Assembly: GCA_020636325.1 (NCBI GenBank)
Contig: JACJYC010000017.1
Coordinates: 62,001 to 126,000 of the forward strand
Length of the DNA stretch: 64,000 nt
Direction: 5' to 3'
Source of the DNA: Lewinellaceae bacterium
GTDB taxonomy: Bacteria > Bacteroidota > Bacteroidia > Chitinophagales > Saprospiraceae
Position 1 is the stretch's first letter; each line of letters opens with the position of its first letter. Of this stretch, positions 25,856 to 34,346 are shown in pieces. The notes under the pieces are model-generated. The model saw only the letters and a list, made by a program, of their open reading frames with translations. It was not told the origin of the DNA and searched no databases. The position numbers and the translations under genes were made by a program.

Positions 25856-26620
25856 TTAACCCAGTTTGCCGAATGCTTCCATCCAGGCTTCCGCCATCAG
25901 GTATCCTCCGGCCATAGACGGGTGTACGCCGTCGGGGCACCAGAAGGAGGCAGGAGCCTTTTCGAGCGCTTTTTCAAACAGGCTGTGCAGCGGGATGAAA
26001 ACGGCCTTGTAGTCGGTGGCAATTTTGCGCGACGCCTCCCGGTAGGCCTGAAAATCCTCCCAACGCTCGTCGATGGCGGTTCCGCCTTTCACCGCAAACG
26101 GTTCGGCCAGGATCAGCTTCAACCCGGGGTTCCCGGCCAGGGTGCGGTCCAGCAGTTTTCTCAGGTCGCTTTCATAGACTTCCACCGTGCCTTTGTAGCC
26201 GCCGGTGAGCGTATGCCAGTAATCGTTGACGCCGATGAGCAGGCTCAGCACGTCAGGCCCGATCTGGAGGCAGTCTTCTTCCCAGCGGGCGGCAAGTTGG
26301 TATACTTTATTGCCGCTGATGCCCCGGTTGTAGATCCGGAATTCCCCTTGCGGGTTTTGACCCATCAGCCGCCCGGCGGTCTGGAGTACGTACCCGAAGC
26401 CCATGCCGTCGGCCTGATTGGCGAAGTAGGATTCCTTGCGGCGTCCGGCGTCCGTGATCGAATCACCCTGGAACAAAATGACGGATCCTTTTTTCAATCC
26501 TTCTGTTTTAGCGAATGACGGATTGGCGGCCGACACGATTTGCGGGATGAAGGCGGCGCCCATGGTCGCAACGGTTGCCTGCTGCATGAACCTGCGGCGA
26601 TTCAAAGCTTGGTTTTTCAT
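25856..26620 (-). CDS. Secreted SGNH/GDSL hydrolase
   Basis: 254 residues. The N-terminus NRRRFMQQATVATMGAAF is a twin-arginine (Tat) signal. Catalytic blocks: block I FQGDSITDAG with the nucleophile Ser, block II/III ISGNKV and GVNDYWH with the oxyanion Asn, and block V DGVHPS with Asp and His. This fits carbohydrate or lipid esterases exported to the periplasm. Adjacent gene is a SIS isomerase, so deacetylation of a sugar polymer followed by phosphosugar use is a reasonable guess. Confidence 0.9.
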   Translation of the reverse strand: MKNQALNRRRFMQQATVATMGAAFIPQIVSAANPSFAKTEGLKKGSVILFQGDSITDAGRRKESYFANQADGMGFGYVLQTAGRLMGQNPQGEFRIYNRGISGNKVYQLAARWEEDCLQIGPDVLSLLIGVNDYWHTLTGGYKGTVEVYESDLRKLLDRTLAGNPGLKLILAEPFAVKGGTAIDERWEDFQAYREASRKIATDYKAVFIPLHSLFEKALEKAPASFWCPDGVHPSMAGGYLMAEAWMEAFGKLG

Positions 26621-26656
26621 ATTTCTCGTTTATGCTGATTTTTCAAAAAAACGCTG

Positions 26657-26965
26657 TCAATTCCATCGGCCGCCCGACGACAGGATGATTACCAGTACGA
26701 ACAACCCATAAAACCCCAGCAATCCGGCGGGCACGGCGGTAATGATCCAGCCGACGGCGGTCAGGCCCTGTTTCATCAACTCCGGCGCTCCCCAGATGAT
26801 GCCGCCCAGCGCAACAATGATGATGCTCCAAAGGGCATAAAACTTCGCGGGGTAATAGGAACCCCTGGCGGCGGATTGCAGGAAAAAAACCAGAGCGCCG
26901 AGCAGGGCCAGCAAATCGACGGACCAGCAAACCCAGAAAAAAACGGGAAGCGATGAAGCCTGCAT
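26657..26965 (-). CDS. Small membrane protein with three predicted helices
   Basis: 102 residues, hydrophobic, with segments near residues 8-28, 44-62 and 73-97, separated by short basic or aromatic loops (ARGSYYPAKFYALW). I recognise no domain. It lies 36 bp upstream of the SGNH hydrolase gene on the same strand, so it may be cotranscribed. Function unknown; moderately conserved small inner-membrane proteins of this kind are common in Bacteroidota. Confidence 0.65.
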   Translation of the reverse strand: MQASSLPVFFWVCWSVDLLALLGALVFFLQSAARGSYYPAKFYALWSIIIVALGGIIWGAPELMKQGLTAVGWIITAVPAGLLGFYGLFVLVIILSSGGRWN

Positions 26966-27055
26966 TTGTTTCAGTTTTTTGGGCGACCTTAAATCTGCCG
27001 GTCAGCCCGGATACCCTTTTAAATTTTGCATTTCCACATTTGCATTTTGCATTAG

Positions 27056-27655
27056 CTACTGGTCCTTCCAACGCCACAGGTAAAGGCTCGCGTACGTCCG
27101 GTACGGTCGCCAGGGTTCCGCGATTTCCAGCATGCGCTTTTGGAGTTGCTTGCCTTTTTCTTCCACGCCGTACAGCCGCTGGATGGCCTGCTGGATGCCC
27201 AGGTCGTCGACAGGCAGGATGTCCGGCCGGTTGAGGGTGAACATCAGCAGCATTTCCACGGTCCACTGGCCGACCCCCTTGATCTGGGTGAGGGTTTTGA
27301 GCAGGTACTCGTCGGTCAGCGTTTCCCAGTCTTTTTCAAGCAGTTTGTGCTCCTCGAAAAAGGCGGCCACGTTTTGTACATAGGTGCCCTTTTGCCGGGA
27401 AAGGCCTGCGCTTCGCAGGGTTTCCATTTCCATGTTCATCAGCTGATCCGGATGGGGATAGCCGCCTTCGAACAGGGAAAGGAAGCGGTTGTGGATCGTC
27501 TCCGCCGCCTTGCCGCTGAGCTGTTGGAAAACGATGGCCCTGATCAGGCTGAAATAGGGGTCATGCGGTGCGTGACGCATCTCTAAAGGGGTGCCGGCCA
27601 CCACTTTGGCCATGATCGGGTCTTTGGAAAGGTGCGCCAGTATCTTTTTATCCAT
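27056..27655 (-). CDS. DNA-3-methyladenine glycosylase II family protein (HhH-GPD)
   Basis: 199 residues, the short AlkA-type without the N-terminal domain. Visible elements: FQQLSGKAAETIHNRFLSLF, the helix-hairpin-helix LTQIKGVGQWTVEMLLMF, and catalytic Asp in ILPVDDLGIQQAI. These excise alkylated purines as the first step of base excision repair. C-terminal WRPYRTYASLYLWRWKD is typical of the family. It is separated by 68 bp from the divergent DUF5916 gene. Confidence 0.92.
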   Translation of the reverse strand: MDKKILAHLSKDPIMAKVVAGTPLEMRHAPHDPYFSLIRAIVFQQLSGKAAETIHNRFLSLFEGGYPHPDQLMNMEMETLRSAGLSRQKGTYVQNVAAFFEEHKLLEKDWETLTDEYLLKTLTQIKGVGQWTVEMLLMFTLNRPDILPVDDLGIQQAIQRLYGVEEKGKQLQKRMLEIAEPWRPYRTYASLYLWRWKDQ

Positions 27656-27702
27656 AGTCGTTAATATTCGGGTTCAAGATAAGAAGTTTGTCCTGAACGG
27701 GA

Positions 27703-27710
27703 TATATTTG
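27703..27710 (+). promoter_or_regulatory. -7 promoter element (TATATTTG)
   Basis: TATATTTG fits TAnnTTTG and lies 25 bp before the ATG of the DUF5916 gene, in the 80 bp divergent gap with the glycosylase gene. A well-spaced -33 box is not seen. Confidence 0.55.
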
Positions 27711-27735
27711 TACCGATCACCAATTGACTGTTCAC

Positions 27736-30381
27736 ATGAAGAAGGCATTTCTGTTGCTGGGATTCTCCCTTTGCGGCGCCATTTTCCTTACCGGCCAGGA
27801 AAATTCCGAACGCAAGGCATATTTCACCAAACGAATCGAAGGCGCCGCCCCGAAAATTGACGGCACGCTTGACGACCAGGCCTGGGACGCCGTACCCTGG
27901 GCCGGCGATTATGTCCAGTTCGAACCCGACCAGGGGGCCGAACCCGGTGAAGAAACGGCTTTCAAGATCCTTTACGACGACGATAACCTCTACATCGCTT
28001 ACCGCTGTTATGATCGCGAACCGGACAAGATCGTCAGCCGCATGTCGCGGCGGGACGGTTTCGAAGGGGATTGGGTAGAGATCAATATCGACAGCTACCA
28101 CGACCTGCGGACGGCATTTTCCTTCACCCTCTCCGTTTCGGGCGTCAAGGGCGATGAATTTGTCTCCAATGACGGCAACAACTGGGACGAAAGCTGGAAT
28201 CCGATCTGGTACGCCGCCACGCAGATCGATGCGGAAGGGTGGACCGGAGAGGTGCGCATCCCGTTCAGCCAGCTGCGGTTCAGCGGAGCGGAAGAGCAGG
28301 TTTGGGGCATCCAAAGCACCCGCCGGCTGTTCAGAAAAGAAGAGCGATCCACCTGGCAGTACATACCCCGCAATGACGCCGCCTGGGTAAGCCGTTTCGG
28401 CGAACTCAGGGGCATAAAGGGCATCAAACCCCATAAGCCGCTGGAAATACAACCTTATGTGGTGGCGCAGCTGGAGTCGACCGAAAAAGACCCCAAAAAT
28501 CCGTTTTCGAGCAATGGAAAACAGACCCGGCTCAGCGGCGGCGTCGACGGCAGGATCGGCGTGACCTCGGACCTGATCCTCGATTTTACCGTCAATCCCG
28601 ATTTCGGCCAGGTGGAAGCCGACCCCTCCGCCATTACCCTCGACGGGTTCCAGGTTTTCTTTAGCGAAAGAAGGCCTTTTTTTGTGGAAAGCCGGAACAT
28701 CTTCGATTATGTCCTGACCGGCTCGGAATACGGCGGCAATTACGACAGCGACCTGCTGTTCTATTCCCGCAGGATCGGCAGCTCGCCGCACCGCAGCTTT
28801 TACAACGACCCGTCGTCCGGCTTTTACGCCGATCAGCCGTCAAACGCCACGATCCTCGGCGCCGCCAAATTCAGCGGCAAGACCAACAAAGGCCTCTCCA
28901 TCGGCATCCTCGAGAGCATCACCGAGGAAGAACGGGCCAAGATCAACGCCAATGGAGAAGAGAGCGAGGAAGTGATCGAGCCGTTTTCCAATTATTTTGT
29001 GGGCAGGCTCCAGCAGGATTTCAACAGCGGCAATACCGTGGTAGGGGGAATGTTCACCTCCGTCAACAGGCGACTGGACGGTACCGGCATGGACTACCTG
29101 CCCGGCTCGGCCTACACCGGCGGGGTCGACGTGGTGCACCGGTGGAACAACCAGCGTTGGGTGGCCACCGGCAAGTTCTTTTTCAGCTCCCTGAACGGCA
29201 CCCCGGAAGCCATAACGAGTACCCAGACGGCATTCGAACATTACTTCAACCGCCCCGGGGCCACACACCTGCGCCTCGATACCGCCGCCACCAACCTGAG
29301 CGGTACCGGCGGTTCGCTCATGCTGGGCCGTTACGGCAGCAAGATCCGGTTCCAGACCGGCGCTACCTGGCGCTCACCCGGACTGGAGCTGAACGATATC
29401 GGCTTCATGCTCAACGCCGATGAGATCAATCACTGGCTTTGGGTGGGCTACAACAGCCCCGAACGGTTTTCCATTTTCCGCAACTTCAGGGTCAATTACA
29501 ATCACCATACGACCTGGGATTTCAGCGGCCGCAATATCTACCAGGCCATCAACGGCAATACCTGGATGATGTTCGACAACTTCTGGAGTTTTAATTCAGG
29601 CGTAACCTACGAAAACCGGGATATTTCCAACAACGCCCTGTTCGGCGGCCCTGCCCTGCGGCGCCCTAACGGCATAGCCTGGTGGGGCGGAATACAGACC
29701 AACCGCCGCAAGAAACTGTATTTCAACCTGAACTTCTCCAATGGCTGGGGCTTCCACCAGAGCGTCCGGATGGAAAACTATTACCTGGGCGCGACCTACC
29801 AGCCCACCAACGCCCTCAATATCACCGTCGGCCCTCAGCTGAACCGCCGCGAAAGGGTCGACCAATTTGTCGACCTCGTCTCCTTCCAGGGCGCCGACCG
29901 CTACCTGATCGGGCATGTCCGGCAAAATACCCTCAGCATCACCGCCCGGCTGAACTACAATATCACCCCGAACATGACCATCCAATATTACGGCCAACCC
30001 TTTATCTCGCGGGGACGCTATGATACCTTCAAGCGCATCACCGACCCGGAAGCCAGGTATGAGGACCGGTATGCGGTCTTCTCACCCGGTCAGGTACAAT
30101 ACGACAACGCATCCGACCGGTACCTGATAGATGAGAACAGCGACGGCATAGCCGACTACTCGATCGGGAACCCGGATTTCAACGTGGTCCAGTTCCGGTC
30201 CAACCTGGTGGCCCGGTGGGAGTACGTGCCCGGTTCGGAGCTGTTCCTGGTCTGGTCGCAGGATAATGCCGTATTTGCCGACCCGTCCGAACGCCTGTTT
30301 CCGGCCCTTTGGGACAATGCGTTTTCCAACTCGAACCGGAATATTTTCCTGATCAAGTGGACCTACAGGTTCCTGCTTTAG
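27736..30381 (+). CDS. DUF5916 protein with CBM9-like N-terminal domain, outer-membrane barrel
   Basis: 881 residues from ATG 27736 (the in-frame TTG 27724 is rejected; MKKAFLLLGFSLCGAIFLTG is a clean signal peptide). Residues 30-220 form a carbohydrate-binding family 9-like domain (PKIDGTLDDQAWDAV, IAYRCYD, GWTGEVRIPFSQLRF). The rest is the DUF5916 region with many aromatic, alternating strands ending in a terminal aromatic (FLIKWTYRFLL), as in outer-membrane beta barrels. Function unknown; related proteins are induced with polysaccharide use. Single gene with its own promoter. Confidence 0.88.
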   Translation: MKKAFLLLGFSLCGAIFLTGQENSERKAYFTKRIEGAAPKIDGTLDDQAWDAVPWAGDYVQFEPDQGAEPGEETAFKILYDDDNLYIAYRCYDREPDKIVSRMSRRDGFEGDWVEINIDSYHDLRTAFSFTLSVSGVKGDEFVSNDGNNWDESWNPIWYAATQIDAEGWTGEVRIPFSQLRFSGAEEQVWGIQSTRRLFRKEERSTWQYIPRNDAAWVSRFGELRGIKGIKPHKPLEIQPYVVAQLESTEKDPKNPFSSNGKQTRLSGGVDGRIGVTSDLILDFTVNPDFGQVEADPSAITLDGFQVFFSERRPFFVESRNIFDYVLTGSEYGGNYDSDLLFYSRRIGSSPHRSFYNDPSSGFYADQPSNATILGAAKFSGKTNKGLSIGILESITEEERAKINANGEESEEVIEPFSNYFVGRLQQDFNSGNTVVGGMFTSVNRRLDGTGMDYLPGSAYTGGVDVVHRWNNQRWVATGKFFFSSLNGTPEAITSTQTAFEHYFNRPGATHLRLDTAATNLSGTGGSLMLGRYGSKIRFQTGATWRSPGLELNDIGFMLNADEINHWLWVGYNSPERFSIFRNFRVNYNHHTTWDFSGRNIYQAINGNTWMMFDNFWSFNSGVTYENRDISNNALFGGPALRRPNGIAWWGGIQTNRRKKLYFNLNFSNGWGFHQSVRMENYYLGATYQPTNALNITVGPQLNRRERVDQFVDLVSFQGADRYLIGHVRQNTLSITARLNYNITPNMTIQYYGQPFISRGRYDTFKRITDPEARYEDRYAVFSPGQVQYDNASDRYLIDENSDGIADYSIGNPDFNVVQFRSNLVARWEYVPGSELFLVWSQDNAVFADPSERLFPALWDNAFSNSNRNIFLIKWTYRFLL

Positions 30382-30447
30382 GCGGCAAGTTTTCCACAAT
30401 CGGAAACTTTAACATATGAAATGAGTGCTCATTATCAATGCTTTCTA

Positions 30448-30455
30448 TATCTTTG
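30448..30455 (+). promoter_or_regulatory. -7 promoter element (TATCTTTG)
   Basis: TATCTTTG fits TAnnTTTG and sits 32 bp before the ATG of the MltD-like gene, after a 106 bp gap from the DUF5916 gene. Confidence 0.6.
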
Positions 30456-30486
30456 CCTCCCTGAATGAAACCCAATTCATGTCATT

Positions 30487-31917
30487 ATGGACACACAGTC
30501 GCGTCGCGCCTTCAGGGCGCTTTTGTTCTTTTTGTGTTCTTTTTCAACGCTTTTCGCATATTCTCTCCCTCGGGGAACCCATGATACAGAACTGAATGAC
30601 GAGGAAATAACCGCACGCCTGGAGCACCTGAGCCAACACATCGTAGAGGCTCGTTTCGTACCGGCGGTGAAGGGTTATATCCGCAGTTATACGATCCGCA
30701 ACCGGAAAAGCGCCCAGATCATCCTGGGCCGTACGGTGCTGTATTTCCCGATCTTTGAGGCCTACCTGAAGCAATATAACCTTCCGGAAGAGCTGAAATA
30801 CCTCTCTATCGTCGAGTCGGCCCTCAATCCGAAAGCCGTATCGCGGGTGGGCGCCGGCGGATTGTGGCAGTTCATGCCCGCAACAGCCACCGAACTGGGG
30901 CTGCGGGTCAGCAAGGAGATCGACGAACGCAGCGATCCCTTCAAAGCCACAGAAGCCGCCATGGTGCATTTGCAGCGCCAATACGACCGCTTTGACGACT
31001 GGTCGCTGGCCCTGGCCGCCTACAATTCGGGCTCCGGGCGGGTCAGCAGGGCCATCAAACGGGCCAGGAGCAAAAATTTCTGGCGCATCCAGCGTTATCT
31101 GCCCCGCGAAACCCGCAACTACGTGCCGGCCTTCATCGCCGCAACTTACCTGGTCGATTTTTACGACGAGCACGAGCTGAAGCCGGAATACCCCGATCTG
31201 GACCTGCAGATCACGGAAACCGTCAACGTACACGATTCCCTTTCTTTCGAACAACTCGAACAATTGACCGAGCTTCAGCCCGAGGTCATCGAATGGCTGA
31301 ATCCGGCTTATATCAAAGGCTACATACCCGCCGACGAACAAGGCAACTCCCTGACCCTGCCGCGCCGCGTAATGCCCGTTGTGCGGGAATACCTGGAATC
31401 ACTGCGGCCGGACAGCAAGGGCAACCTTTCGGCGAAAGTGGACCTGACCCTGCCCAAAACCGCTACCCGGTATTACAAATCGAATTACCTGGTCCTGGAA
31501 GGGAAAACACTGGCCGATATTGCCAAAGAATTGAAATGTACGGTGCACCAGCTGCGCGCCTGGAACAAGCTCAAAACCGACAAGGTGGAGCCGGGGCAGA
31601 AACTGACCATCTTCACTCCGAGGCCCTTTGAGCAAAAATTCCCGATCGCGCGCATGGAGCAGGTTGCGCCGCTTCCCGCCGACGATTTGCCGCCGATCCC
31701 GAACGATAACCTGCAACGCCTTTCCCTCAATGCCTTACAGCCCGAAACGGTTTATTTCACCGCAAAGCGCCGGATCCGGTTGTCCGCCATTGCGGATCGT
31801 TTTCCCGGCATTTCCCTTGATCTGCTGCTCCAGCTCAATGACCTGGAAAAGGACAAGGTGATCAAGCCGGGCGAGCAGATAATTCTGGATACGAGGTTGT
31901 TTGAGGACAATAATTAG
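30487..31917 (+). CDS. mltD: Membrane-bound lytic murein transglycosylase D-like, with two LysM domains
   Basis: 476 residues. Signal peptide at the N-terminus, then a SLT domain with catalytic Glu110 in LSIVESALNPKAVSRVGAGG, LWQFMPATATELGL and ALAAYNSGSGRVSRAI, all diagnostic of family 1D transglycosylases. Two LysM peptidoglycan-binding domains follow, near residues 330-375 and 421-466 (VEPGQKLTIF, IKPGEQIILD). It cleaves peptidoglycan glycan chains to anhydro-muropeptides in the periplasm. No lipobox is seen, unlike E. coli MltD. Confidence 0.92.
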   Translation: MDTQSRRAFRALLFFLCSFSTLFAYSLPRGTHDTELNDEEITARLEHLSQHIVEARFVPAVKGYIRSYTIRNRKSAQIILGRTVLYFPIFEAYLKQYNLPEELKYLSIVESALNPKAVSRVGAGGLWQFMPATATELGLRVSKEIDERSDPFKATEAAMVHLQRQYDRFDDWSLALAAYNSGSGRVSRAIKRARSKNFWRIQRYLPRETRNYVPAFIAATYLVDFYDEHELKPEYPDLDLQITETVNVHDSLSFEQLEQLTELQPEVIEWLNPAYIKGYIPADEQGNSLTLPRRVMPVVREYLESLRPDSKGNLSAKVDLTLPKTATRYYKSNYLVLEGKTLADIAKELKCTVHQLRAWNKLKTDKVEPGQKLTIFTPRPFEQKFPIARMEQVAPLPADDLPPIPNDNLQRLSLNALQPETVYFTAKRRIRLSAIADRFPGISLDLLLQLNDLEKDKVIKPGEQIILDTRLFEDNN

Positions 31918-32224
31918 GCGGATTCGCAAGGCTTCCGGAACATCTTTGGAAAATTTTTAATTTTTTTCGGCATCACGCAATAATCCGAAAAAAACCGCCG
32001 TTTTACCTTCAGTTTTGTCATCATTTGCATCTCAAAATATATCTTATAGAACCGGATAATCTACACCTGAAATCGTTATCAACCTTCGCCGATGCTGCCG
32101 CCGGAAAAATGCGGAAGCAGGCGGAACAAGTACCTTGCCAAGCATGACAAAAATTTACCGGTTGCAATTAATTCAATTCAATTTCCGGATGACCGGAACT
32201 AATTAAAACCAAGTTTTTCCCAAA
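31918..32224. other. Gap without gene
   Basis: No supported ORF, no hairpin followed by a T-tract. AT-rich at 31950-32080, including a run TTTTTAATTTTTTT. I see nothing further. Confidence 0.5.
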
Positions 32225-32666
32225 TTGCCAGATGGCGGATTGGTCTGAGAGAGGCCCCGCCGGATACAAAGACGCTTCAAGTGAACGGGAAGCATTGGAA
32301 AGCTTTGCCGGACGCCCAAAGTAGAACACCCCACAACCCTGACAAATCAGATTGGGCCTTGATTGTTGCAAGGCCCGCTCCAACCAATGAAAACAACCGT
32401 GCTTTTTTTTATTTCCCCGCAATCGCAGGAACAGATTCGGGGGATACCCAATGACCTCTTGTACAACCCAATAGCCAAAACATGCCGGCTTGCCGGCTGC
32501 GGGAAAAAACCGCATTCCATGAACATGTTTGATTCCATGGAGAGAGTAGTTTGAACCATGCAGCAGCGGTGAAGGCACCCAAGGGCAAAGCCTTGCCGCT
32601 GCCTTTCTCTCCGTGGAAGAAATTAACGGCAACTTGTTGCGATGCGCAGCGGGTTGCCGTTTTTTT
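32225..32666 (+). ncRNA. Candidate structured non-coding RNA
   Basis: No credible protein is encoded on either strand of this 440 bp block (the minus-strand frame 32168-32671 has no protein-like composition). The plus strand shows many nested stems: GGCGG/CCGCC enclosing GGTCT/AGGCC (about 32234-32262), GCTTC/GAAGC, GGGCCTTG/CAAGGCCC (about 32354-32376), TGCGG/CCGCA, and a compound stem CCATGGAGAGA/TCTCTCCGTGG enclosing GCAGCGG/CCGCTGC with AAGGC/GCCTT. It ends in a hairpin with seven T. It does not match tmRNA, RNase P, SRP or 6S motifs that I know. No consensus promoter is visible upstream, which lowers confidence. Confidence 0.35.
32625..32666 (+). terminator. Strong intrinsic terminator, plus strand
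   Basis: AACGGCAAC (32625-32633) pairs with GTTGCCGTT (32653-32661), with an inner TGCG/CGCA stem, followed by seven T. It also lies just after the stop codon of the convergent 32668 gene and could serve it weakly, but the T-tract is on the plus strand. Confidence 0.7.
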
Positions 32667-32667
32667 A

Positions 32668-33213
32668 TCAATTTTTGGGTGTAGCGTGGAAGGTGGCCAG
32701 GAAAGCCATCATCAACCGGACGCCGAAAGGGTAGGCGTCATCCAGTTCATCCGCAACCGTCCATTCCCTGGGGTCGCCTTCGAAGCGGGTGAAGACGTTG
32801 AATTCCCCGTCGGTTGAGTTGCGCAGTCCCCATTCCTCCAGGATGTTGCCGTACTTGCTCTTGAAGGTGAGTTGTTTGCCGCGCCAGGTGATGCGCCATT
32901 CCCGGAAATCGTTGGGAAACACGGTTCGGGCGGCTACGGTCTCATTATCGGCCCATAGCTCCCAGGCGTTGGGGTCGTTGGGCCATTTCTGGCGGATCTG
33001 CCCGCTGATTTCGCCGAGGCGGAAATCCCATTCTTTCCAGTTGCCGGAATCCGCCCAGCGCAACCGCAGTTCCCCTTCTTCGTTCTCATCGTCGGTGTAG
33101 ATGATCCATTCGCGAAAGGAGTCGCTCCAGTAGGTCGCCAGTCCGGTAACGATTTGAGCGGATCCGGCTGAGGCCCAGCCGAGCAGGAGAACGATGGTGA
33201 AAAGTCCCTTCAT
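32668..33213 (-). CDS. Secreted hypothetical protein with Trp-rich repeated motifs
   Basis: 181 residues from ATG 33213 (MKGLFTIVLLLGWASAGSAQ, a clear signal peptide; upstream in-frame residues are rejected). The mature part repeats short aromatic blocks of the form F-R-E-W-x-I: DSFREWIIYTDD, NAWELWADNE, DFREWRITWRGK, DPREWTVADE. These look like beta strands of a small beta-propeller or beta-sandwich. I recognise no family. It is a single gene near a DUF3127 gene on the same strand but separated by an intrinsic terminator. Confidence 0.75.
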   Translation of the reverse strand: MKGLFTIVLLLGWASAGSAQIVTGLATYWSDSFREWIIYTDDENEEGELRLRWADSGNWKEWDFRLGEISGQIRQKWPNDPNAWELWADNETVAARTVFPNDFREWRITWRGKQLTFKSKYGNILEEWGLRNSTDGEFNVFTRFEGDPREWTVADELDDAYPFGVRLMMAFLATFHATPKN

Positions 33214-33260
33214 GAATGATCGTTTTATGGATTTAACGCCGGCAACGGCAGGTGTGGTAC

Positions 33261-33302
33261 AAAAAAAGCGTTCCCGCCTTATCATTAAGGAACAGGAACG
33301 CT
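33261..33302 (-). terminator. Intrinsic terminator downstream of the DUF3127 gene
   Basis: On the minus strand AGCGTTCC (33302-33295) pairs with GGAACGCT-type complement ending at 33267, with an inner CCTTA/TAAGG stem, followed by a run of seven T (33267-33261). Confidence 0.85.
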
Positions 33303-33361
33303 GTGGGGGGTGATGCCAGATATACCTTCGGCGTTGCCGGGCCGGGAAGGCCGCGTCAATC

Positions 33362-33736
33362 CTAAAATGGCAAATCGTCGCTGAAATCGATGGTCGACGG
33401 TTCGTCGCTCGCACTTGGGAAGGAATTGTCGCCGGACGGGCCGCCGCCGGCAGCCGGCGCTTCAGCGCTGACCTTTTCGATCCGCCAGGCATTCAGGTTG
33501 GTAAAGTACTTACCGTTCCATTCTCTGCCCCGCAGGTCAAAGTGGACCTTGATCTCTTCTCCCTCGCTGAAGGAGTCGATCAGACTGCAGCGATCCTGAA
33601 CCAATTGGAATTTAACCATTTGCGGGAAGTTCCCGCTGTCGACCTCGATGACAAACTCCCTCGCCTGGAAGGAGCCGGTTTTATTTTCGGTCTCAAATTT
33701 CTTGAGTAGCTTTCCTGTAACTTCAAATGATGACAT
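33362..33736 (-). CDS. DUF3127 (OB-fold-like) protein with SSB-like acidic tail
   Basis: 124 residues from ATG 33736 (MSSFEVTGKLLKKFET). The block TGSFQAREFVIEVDSG, PQMVKFQLVQDRCSLID and GKYFTNLNAWRIEKV defines DUF3127, a small beta-barrel domain of Bacteroidota that resembles an OB fold. A Gly/Pro/Ser-rich linker then leads to a C-terminal IDFSDDLPF. That ending has the same layout as the conserved acidic tip of bacterial SSB (DDDIPF), which recruits repair and replication proteins. A single-stranded nucleic-acid role is therefore inferred. The gene has its own terminator. Confidence 0.88.
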   Translation of the reverse strand: MSSFEVTGKLLKKFETENKTGSFQAREFVIEVDSGNFPQMVKFQLVQDRCSLIDSFSEGEEIKVHFDLRGREWNGKYFTNLNAWRIEKVSAEAPAAGGGPSGDNSFPSASDEPSTIDFSDDLPF

Positions 33737-33861
33737 GAATAGTAGCCCTTTTTGCAGCAACCAAAGGTACAAAAAGACTATGGGATATCAATATTCGCCG
33801 GATTTTTTTTCAAAGTGTTTACGAACCGGTCAGGGATGCGCGCTCACCGGTCCGGGGGCAT

Positions 33862-34242
33862 TTACAGGTTCGGAGGAAGCAGGCCGGTCAGTTTGTATAT
33901 ATCGGTCGGCGTTGCGCACATGACGGCCCTGGCGCCCCTGATCGCGATCGGCGCTTTGATCATTTCCGGATTGTACCTCAGCACTTTAATCCAGCTTTCT
34001 TCGTCAAATTCGCGGCCCCGGATATGCTGCTGGTAGTAAGGATGGGCTTTATTGAGGAGCTCTTTGGGGTGGACGCCCAGGGCGATCAGGATCTGTTGCC
34101 AGCTTGTGCCGGTGGAGGGCGCCTGGCTGTAGGAATAGGACCGGATATGCGGCGCTACGCTTTGCGCATGGGCTACCGTTTTGCGGTCCGAACTGGAATC
34201 GGGATTGTAATAGATCAATAACTCCCTTTCATGCGTCTTCAT
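33862..34242 (-). CDS. ArsC/Spx-family protein without the catalytic cysteine
   Basis: 126 residues with the arsenate reductase-like (thioredoxin-fold) pattern: LLIYYNPDSSSDRKTVAHA, then SWQQILIALGVHPKELLNKAHPYY and IKAPIAIRGARAVMC. In ArsC and Spx the first block reads YxNPxCxxSRK; here the Cys position is Ser. Substitution removes reductase chemistry, so a structural or regulatory role (for example RNA polymerase binding, as in Spx) is more likely. The domain length is normal. Single gene. Confidence 0.72.
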   Translation of the reverse strand: MKTHERELLIYYNPDSSSDRKTVAHAQSVAPHIRSYSYSQAPSTGTSWQQILIALGVHPKELLNKAHPYYQQHIRGREFDEESWIKVLRYNPEMIKAPIAIRGARAVMCATPTDIYKLTGLLPPNL

Positions 34243-34346
34243 AAGGCGATATATTTAATGGATAAATACTGGAATAGAAGTTCAATTTACCGCCTATTGT
34301 TCGAAATTCAAAATTTATTTTTGCACTATTTTAAATATTCAGAATA

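Noticed and set aside
27661..28791. 376-codon minus-strand ORF
   Set aside because: It is antisense to the DUF5916 gene and has no protein-like pattern.
32168..32671. 167-codon minus-strand ORF
   Set aside because: No protein character, and the plus strand is dense in hairpins; reported as a possible ncRNA instead.
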